From the NCBI GenBank assembly GCA_900770345.1, contig CAAGKF010000042.1, forward strand, positions 1-17,710: DNA of 17,710 nucleotides, given 5' to 3'. Each line of letters opens with the position of its first letter. Within the stretch, counting starts at the first letter, position 1. The notes below the pieces were generated by a model. That model saw nothing but the letters and a program-made list of their open reading frames with translations. It had not been told where the DNA came from and did not search any database. The position numbers were made by a program, and so were the translations under genes. Below, piece after piece: positions 13,840 through 17,710 of the stretch. This stretch comes from Lachnospiraceae bacterium. GTDB lineage: Bacteria > Bacillota > Clostridia > Lachnospirales > Lachnospiraceae.

Positions 13840-14614
13840 TTTTTGCATAGTCAAGGGAGATCCAACCAGCGCCAGATTTCAACTTGCCCCATTTGGCAGC
13901 ACCTTCACCGTCGGCCTCTGCCACAATAGTGAACACACCCACACCGGTGAAATGAACGGTCTTATCGTAGTTGGTGCCGGGATCCTTGCGGATGTTCAGA
14001 TTAACGATGCCGATACGGACACGATAAGGTTCGAAGGCGACGTTCTCGGTTCCCATAGCAGCCTTGACCGCCTTTCGGAAACCGTTCATCGTGTAGCCGG
14101 TATTCAGCTGCTTCCAGAGATGTTCCGGGTCGCCGTGGTTGCTGGCAATGCCTCCCTTATAACCTTCCGCATGGCTGATGATTACGCCATCAACAGTCGG
14201 GTCGAGGTTGTATTTTTTGCAGAGATATGCAAACAGCTCAACTGCTGCTTCGTAGGTACGCTTGGCCACTGCCTTTGCTGTCGCTGTATCGGAACAGGTA
14301 AAGGCAGCATCGCCGGTGTACTTGATACAGGCAGGCTCACACATTTCAATACCGATACGGGTATTGTTGGAGCTGCCACCGCCGTGCCAGCCACGATGAT
14401 TCCAAGGCAAGGTCTGATAAACGGTGCCATCGTTGCCATCGATTAAGCTGTGTACGCAGGCACGGTCGTAGCTTTCACTGTTCCGGTTATTGATGAAGAC
14501 TGCAGCGCTGGGCTGAGGACAGCCAACGGAGTGGAGCATCAGACCCTTTACTGTGATTTTCTTCCCGGCCTTGTAGCATGGGTTCTTTGTTAAAATCGAT
14601 TCAATCAACTTCAT
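13805..14614 (-). CDS. Phage-type N-acetylmuramoyl-L-alanine amidase (Amidase_2 + SH3)
   Basis: A 269-residue endolysin-like protein. ATG 14614 follows GTGAGGA, directly after the stop of the upstream frame. Residues ~20-170 are the Amidase_2 zinc hydrolase: LMLHSVG (His28), WNHRGWHGGG, IGIEMCEP (Glu90), IISHAEGY (His148) and GDPEHLW. Residues ~200-262 are a bacterial SH3 domain (VNLNIRKDPGTNYDKT, WGKLKSGAGWISLDYAK). It cuts the amide bond between muramic acid and the stem peptide. The normal end would be near DYAKI; the last nine residues (SVPQGRNPG) are antisense to the 3' end of the GT51 gene, so the native stop was lost at a recombination junction near 13840. No holin is seen. Confidence 0.88.
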   Translation of the reverse strand: MKLIESILTKNPCYKAGKKITVKGLMLHSVGCPQPSAAVFINNRNSESYDRACVHSLIDGNDGTVYQTLPWNHRGWHGGGSSNNTRIGIEMCEPACIKYTGDAAFTCSDTATAKAVAKRTYEAAVELFAYLCKKYNLDPTVDGVIISHAEGYKGGIASNHGDPEHLWKQLNTGYTMNGFRKAVKAAMGTENVAFEPYRVRIGIVNLNIRKDPGTNYDKTVHFTGVGVFTIVAEADGEGAAKWGKLKSGAGWISLDYAKIISVPQGRNPG

Positions 14615-14615
14615 A

Positions 14616-14850
14616 TTATTTGTCCTCACTTTCTGTGACCTCAGCTCTGTCGTGGAGCTTCTCCAAGATGTCCTTCAACTTTTCCGGGATCGGCAGGTCG
14701 AGATGTGCCGCATTCTCTTTGTGTTCTTCTGTAAGTTTTTCTTTGAGGTTATCCTCGCGCTTGTCGTCGAACACAACAGCAGCATTGTTCAGGAACTCTT
14801 TCTTCCAGTTGCGGAGCAGGTTCTGTATGACATGACAGCGTGTCTTTCTC
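14616..14850 (-). mobile_element. Fragment of an IS3-family OrfA transposase
   Basis: Minus-strand translation gives LRNWKKEFLNNAAVVFDDKR and EDNLKEKLTEEHKE, typical of the middle of IS3 OrfA. The helix-turn-helix start is missing or unrecognisable. The C-terminal part (LPIPEKLKDILEKLHDRAE...) does not look like OrfA and ends at TAA 14616, two bases before the amidase start. It is a chimeric remnant. Its upstream end coincides with the point where DUF3137 similarity begins on the + strand (~14850). No OrfB or terminal inverted repeats are seen. Confidence 0.6.
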
Positions 14851-15691
14851 CCAAGCTCAAGTTTCTGTATATTAAGGGGACGATTACCAGGATCCTGACC
14901 TGGTGTGCCGTTGCGGTGATAATCCTCACATTGGTCATCACGGAAAATCTCATCATTGCTTTGGGTTTTCTGGTAATCGCGATAGTGGTCGGGAAGCAGT
15001 CAGGTCGGGCAACCAAGAGAAGCGGTGAAATCAAAGAGCTCCTTGGCGAAAGTGCCATCAACGATGCGATCAGGGATGTGCTGGGCGATGATGTGGAATA
15101 CAACCCGGTGGGCTCATTAAAACCGGGCAGTGTGGAGGTTCCGTTCGACTATGAACGCTCGTTCGGCGAGCATCATATCAAGACCGCCTACAATGGGGTG
15201 AACATTGAACTGGGCAGCATTATATTATTGGACTTCTATGAATCTCTTCATGAGGAGACTGGTGAATCCATGGTCACTGCACTAGATCGCTTTAAGGGAC
15301 CATGGCTTATCTGCGATTTCGGCAAGAAGCCTGCCTGCGGTGTATATATATTTCCGAGTGGACAAAAAAAGGCCGCAAAAATATGAAAAGTAATGTTAAA
15401 ATAGATAACGAGCAGTTCGACAGCCGCTTCTGTGTAAAAGCGAAAGATCCGCAGGAGGCATACAAAATCCTCACGCCGCAGATGATGGAAGCTATTTCTG
15501 CCGCGGCGGATAAGAGCGGCGGCACGGTCTATATATCTTTCCTTCCGGACGGAAAAATGCACGTTTCGATACAGACCGGGTACGACCTCTTTGAACTTGG
15601 GAAAGACTATGATGATGCGGAAGGGCTGCGTCAGAGATTTTCGGAAGAGCTGCGCCGGCTTACCGATGTCATCGACGCGCTGAACGTGTAG
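14851..15691 (+). pseudogene. C-terminal part of a DUF3137 gene, frameshifted
   Basis: From ~14851 the + strand closely matches the second half of the intact DUF3137 gene: ITRILTWCAVAVIILTLVIT, LLGESAIND, PWLICDFGKKPACG, then after a frame change EQFDSRFCVKAKDPQEAY and ILTPQMMEAI. The frame breaks near 15345-15352, where a TA run has two extra bases (GTATATATATTT against GTATATATTT at 3346-3355). No start or ribosome site belongs to it. With 7779-7910 it probably forms one split gene, and the same small membrane-peptide ORF follows. Confidence 0.8.
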
Positions 15692-15702
15692 GAAAGAAAC
15701 GT

Positions 15703-15787
15703 ATGACGCTGGGAACTGCTTTTATTCTGTTGGTACTGGGTGGCAGGTATCGTGCTGATTTTTATCTGCTATAGTACTGAAAGATAA
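15703..15787 (+). pseudogene. Small membrane-peptide ORF downstream of DUF3137
   Basis: ATG 15703 starts MTLGTAFILLVL. Relative to the copy at 3702 two bases are missing after GTACTGG, after which another frame reads GIVLIFICYSTER to TAA 15785. The ancestral product would be a ~28-residue single-span peptide. Both copies are frame-damaged, in different places. Confidence 0.4.
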
Positions 15788-15871
15788 TAGTATATTCTGG
15801 TTTTATACATACATCGTTTGATGTCAAATTTGATGAGGTAGTCAAACGTATAAACAATTATTTTATAGATA

Positions 15872-16022
15872 AAAATGTTGTCCCTAATGACAATCACTCG
15901 TGTCCGGCAGTCCGATTTTGCAGAATGGAAAGCTGGTGGAAGCCGTCACCCATGTTTTGGTGAATGATCCGACACGGGGATATGGGATATTTATTGAGAA
16001 TATGTTAGTTGCGATGGCGTAA
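15872..16022 (+). repeat. spoIVB 3'-end repeat, copy 6
   Basis: Leader 15872-15899 is identical to the consensus. The spoIVB frame runs GTG 15900 to TAA 16020 and encodes VSGSPILQNGKLVEAVTHVL, then VNDPTRGYGIFIENMLVAMA. The first Ser is TCC rather than AGC, a change that keeps the amino acid but needs more than one base substitution. The C-terminal residues also differ, indicating a more distant spoIVB source. Confidence 0.88.
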
Positions 16023-16062
16023 ATGTGATAGATAAAAAGGTAAATGGCTGATTATAAAAATG

Positions 16063-16103
16063 GGGGAGGCTGACAGACATTAGCTTCCTCTTTACATTTT
16101 TTA
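16063..16103 (+). terminator. Terminator after copy 6
   Basis: A 9-bp stem GGGGAGGCT / AGCTTCCTC, including two G-U pairs, a 10-nt loop, then TTTACATTTTTT. It lies ~40 nt after the spoIVB stop. Confidence 0.65.
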
Positions 16104-16157
16104 GAATGAGATGTTATAAGCAAACTTTGTTGTCTTCATTTATCTCCATCATCTCCG

Positions 16158-16195
16158 TTGCAATCTCCATCATTTAATGATAAAATGATGGAGAT
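16158..16195 (+). promoter_or_regulatory. Fic promoter with 13-bp palindromic operator
   Basis: TTGCAA (16158-16163), 17-nt spacer, TAAAAT (16181-16186). A perfect inverted repeat ATCTCCATCATTT / AAATGATGGAGAT (16163-16175 and 16183-16195) covers the spacer and -10 box. Extra half-sites ATCTCCATC (16142-16150) and ATCTCC (16151-16156) lie upstream, and AAATGAAGGAGAT over the ribosome site downstream. The layout suggests autorepression by the winged-helix end of the Fic protein. Confidence 0.7.
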
Positions 16196-16219
16196 AAGTT
16201 GTAAATGAAGGAGATTACC

Positions 16220-17266
16220 ATGAAAACCTTTGATTATATAAAGGTGCCGGAAAAGCTGCTTACGCCTGAGATTGTTCAGATGGTTGCAAGTATTCACGAG
16301 CATAAAGGAAAGCAGGAGCTGTTTCTTGAGGCAAATATTGATGAACTGAATACTCTTCTTGAGGTTGCGCTGATTCAGAGTACTGGTGCATCAAACCGGA
16401 TTGAGGGTATCTTTACAAGTGATAAACGTCTGGAAGAACTGGTAAGCCGGAAAGCGGAACCACGCAACCGTTCAGAGCAGGAAATCGCTGGCTATAGAGA
16501 AGTTCTTGCGACAATTCACGAGAGTTATGAGTATATCATTCCCCGTTCAAATGTGATTTTGCAGCTTCACAGGGATCTGTATTCGTACTCACAGGGAGCC
16601 ACTGGCGGCAACTATAAAAATTCTGATAATGTCATCGCTGAAACAGATGCTGAAGGCCATCAGAAAACAAGGTTTATTCCTGTTCCGGCATTTCAAACGG
16701 CTGACGCGATGGAGAAACTGTGCAGTAGTTTTCTGGATGCGTGGGCAGCAGATCGCATTGATAAATTGATTTTGATCCCGATGTTTATTCTGGACTTCCT
16801 TTGTATCCATCCTTTTAATGACGGGAACGGCCGTATGAGCCGCTTGCTCACTTTGCTTCTGTTTTACAGAGCCGGTTACATGGCCGGTAAATATGTCAGT
16901 ATGGAAATGCTGATTGAAAAAACCAAGGAAACCTACTATGAAGCTCTGCAGGCCAGCTCAATGGGTTGGCATGAGGGCGAAAACAGCTATGAGCCTTTTG
17001 TAAAGTATTATCTGGGGATTATGCTGAAAGCATACAATGAATTTGAGAACCGTGTTGAACACTTGAGGAACCGTACTCTAACAAAACCAGAAAGAATTAA
17101 AGCTATTATTGATCAGAAAGTTGGTAAAATCACGAAAAAAGAAATCATGGAACTATGCCCGGATATCAGTAAAGTGACTGTCGAAAGAACATTAACTGAT
17201 TTGGTTAAAAACGGATATATTACAAAAGTTGGCGCAGGTCCGGCCACTGCTTATGTACGTATTTGA
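16220..17266 (+). CDS. Fic-family AMP-transferase with winged-helix domain
   Basis: A 348-residue class II Fic protein. ATG 16220 follows AAGGAG (16208-16213); the upstream ATG 16205 overlaps that site and is rejected. Residues ~1-100 are the Fic N-terminal domain with the inhibitory helix motif SNRIEG (Ser58, Glu62, Gly63). The active-site loop is HPFNDGNGRMSR (His197-). Residues ~285-348 form a winged helix-turn-helix (KITKKEIMELCPDISKVTVE, LVKNGYITKVG), so it probably binds DNA. Fic enzymes AMPylate protein hydroxyls, here under autoinhibition. It is the main cargo of the last block. Its 3' end overlaps the convergent DUF2442 gene by 16 nt. Confidence 0.9.
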   Translation: MKTFDYIKVPEKLLTPEIVQMVASIHEHKGKQELFLEANIDELNTLLEVALIQSTGASNRIEGIFTSDKRLEELVSRKAEPRNRSEQEIAGYREVLATIHESYEYIIPRSNVILQLHRDLYSYSQGATGGNYKNSDNVIAETDAEGHQKTRFIPVPAFQTADAMEKLCSSFLDAWAADRIDKLILIPMFILDFLCIHPFNDGNGRMSRLLTLLLFYRAGYMAGKYVSMEMLIEKTKETYYEALQASSMGWHEGENSYEPFVKYYLGIMLKAYNEFENRVEHLRNRTLTKPERIKAIIDQKVGKITKKEIMELCPDISKVTVERTLTDLVKNGYITKVGAGPATAYVRI

Positions 17267-17625
17267 AATTTTATCTCCGGGGATATGGGATTTTTATCGA
17301 TGGAAACCACCCATTGCTTGCCAAACTTACAAACGTCTATACCATTGACCAGTTTTCCGTTGGAAATCGCTTTTCTCAGGGTGCTTTCGTTCAGCCCCCA
17401 CAGCTCGTCACAGGACAAATCCAGTTCATCGTCCCAAAGGATCCCATAGCCGCCTGTATCCACACTTGCGCAGGCGAACAGAGCCGGATCCTTTTGAAGC
17501 CGCCTGAAAACCGGAAGTTTCTCAAACAGCGGTTTCATATCATACACCTTGGTGACGCCTTCACTGAACTGGACATTCAGTTTGAAGTCGGAAATGGGAA
17601 AAACATTTTTGACCTTGTGGAACAT
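17251..17625 (-). CDS. DUF2442 protein with HTH-like C-terminal half and altered tail
   Basis: A 124-residue protein; ATG 17625 has AAGGAGG about 7 nt upstream. Residues ~4-75 are DUF2442 (FPISDFKLNVQFSEGVTKVY, PLFEKLPVFRRLQ, GYGILWDDELDLSCDELW). Residues ~76-110 form a small helix-turn-helix-like segment (NESTLRKAISNGKLVNGIDV, FGKQWVVSID). DUF2442 genes are often paired with DUF4160 genes, and such pairs are suspected toxin-antitoxin modules; the end of the upstream gene here fits DUF4160. The last residues (KNPISPEIKFQIRT) are not native: they are antisense to a spoIVB footprint and the Fic 3' end. The remnant at 2239-2322 shows the likely original tail, AIKREYGAAPKR. Confidence 0.8.
   Translation of the reverse strand: MFHKVKNVFPISDFKLNVQFSEGVTKVYDMKPLFEKLPVFRRLQKDPALFACASVDTGGYGILWDDELDLSCDELWGLNESTLRKAISNGKLVNGIDVCKFGKQWVVSIDKNPISPEIKFQIRT
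17278..17300 (+). repeat. Footprint of a seventh spoIVB 3'-end copy
   Basis: These 23 nt (starting CGGGGATATGGG, ending TTATCGA) match the RGYGIFI segment of spoIVB as seen in copies 2, 5 and 6. The match ends inside ATCGA, where DUF2442-type sequence begins. Only this piece of the copy is left. Confidence 0.6.
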
Positions 17626-17637
17626 ACATGCGCCTCC

Positions 17638-17710
17638 TTATTCCAACGGCGGGAGCTTCCGAAACTCTTGCGTCTCCCAGATTTCCTGTAAAGAATCTTT
17701 GTGAATAGAA
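17638..17710 (-). CDS. 3' end of a gene upstream of DUF2442, possibly DUF4160
   Basis: Only the last ~24 codons are in the window. Read on the minus strand they give IHKDSLQEIWETQEFRKLPP, then LE and TAA (17638-17640). The stop is 12 nt before the DUF2442 start, so the two form an operon. The DUF4160 assignment rests on the common DUF4160-DUF2442 gene order and a general resemblance of the tail; it is tentative. Confidence 0.4.
   Translation of the reverse strand, partial: SIHKDSLQEIWETQEFRKLPPLE

Noticed and set aside
13823..14446. Plus-strand ORF of 207 codons opposite the amidase
   Set aside because: The minus strand encodes a clear Amidase_2 protein with all motifs; the + frame has no recognisable pattern.
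678..16022. The spoIVB fragments as short functional peptides or active proteases
   Set aside because: They lack the PDZ domain and the catalytic His and Asp of S55 peptidases, have no ribosome sites, and two or three copies have altered nucleophile motifs.
650..17300. A classical integron
   Set aside because: No intI-like integrase is visible, and the recurring unit is a spoIVB gene end rather than a palindromic attC site. The resemblance is only in layout.
1..17710. CRISPR array
   Set aside because: The repeats are ~150 bp, spaced by 1.4-8.6 kb of genes, and carry spoIVB coding sequence. No short regularly spaced repeats or cas genes are seen.

Overview
The window looks like accessory DNA of a Gram-positive, spore-forming gut-type Clostridia (Lachnospiraceae/Oscillospiraceae-like). 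The reasons are strong AGGAGG-type ribosome sites, sigma-A-like promoters, the gene families present, and above all six copies of the 3' end of the sporulation protease gene spoIVB. Base composition changes from block to block: the RhuM-Fic and XRE/nucleotidyltransferase blocks are visibly AT-rich, while the DUF3137 and glycan blocks are richer in GC. That suggests pieces of different origin.

The dominant structure is an array. Near positions 650, 2049, 3760, 5533, 7291 and 15872, all on the + strand, the same ~150-bp unit recurs. Each unit has a conserved ~28-nt non-spoIVB leader, then the last 38-40 codons of spoIVB (from the SGSP nucleophile motif to the stop codon), usually followed by a terminator-like hairpin. 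A ~23-nt footprint of a seventh copy lies at 17278-17300. Between units sit small cargo blocks: an unknown immunity-like protein (139-633); XRE + RhuM-Fic (867-2049); a DUF3137 membrane protein (2602-3690); XRE + nucleotidyltransferase toxin-antitoxin-like pair (4185-5472); a decaying lipoprotein locus (5746-7206); a large block (7.3-15.9 kb); and Fic + DUF2442 + DUF4160-like genes (16220-17710). I read this as tandem accretion of non-autonomous elements that integrate at the 3' end of spoIVB, each leaving a displaced 3' end behind. No integrase gene is visible.

The large block is nested. A DUF3137 gene appears split into an N-terminal piece (7779-7910) and a C-terminal piece (14851-15691) by about 6.9 kb. 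The insert carries a broken M15 peptidase, then an apparently intact operon: PglK-like ABC flippase (8399-10111), membrane-anchored GT51 transglycosylase fused in frame to DUF1919 (10098-11588), GT2 glycosyltransferase (11603-12595), and a second GT51 without a membrane anchor fused to a NodB-like domain lacking its metal residues (12646-13839). A convergent phage-type amidase and an IS3 OrfA fragment follow. The operon looks like a surface-glycan assembly system in which GT51 enzymes may act as polymerases; that role is inferred.

The rest is regulatory or degenerate: sigma-A promoters with palindromic operators before the XRE/nucleotidyltransferase pair and before Fic, a ~115-bp inverted repeat (3955-4069), and several remnants that record past recombination, including a DUF2442 C-terminus stranded at 2239-2322.
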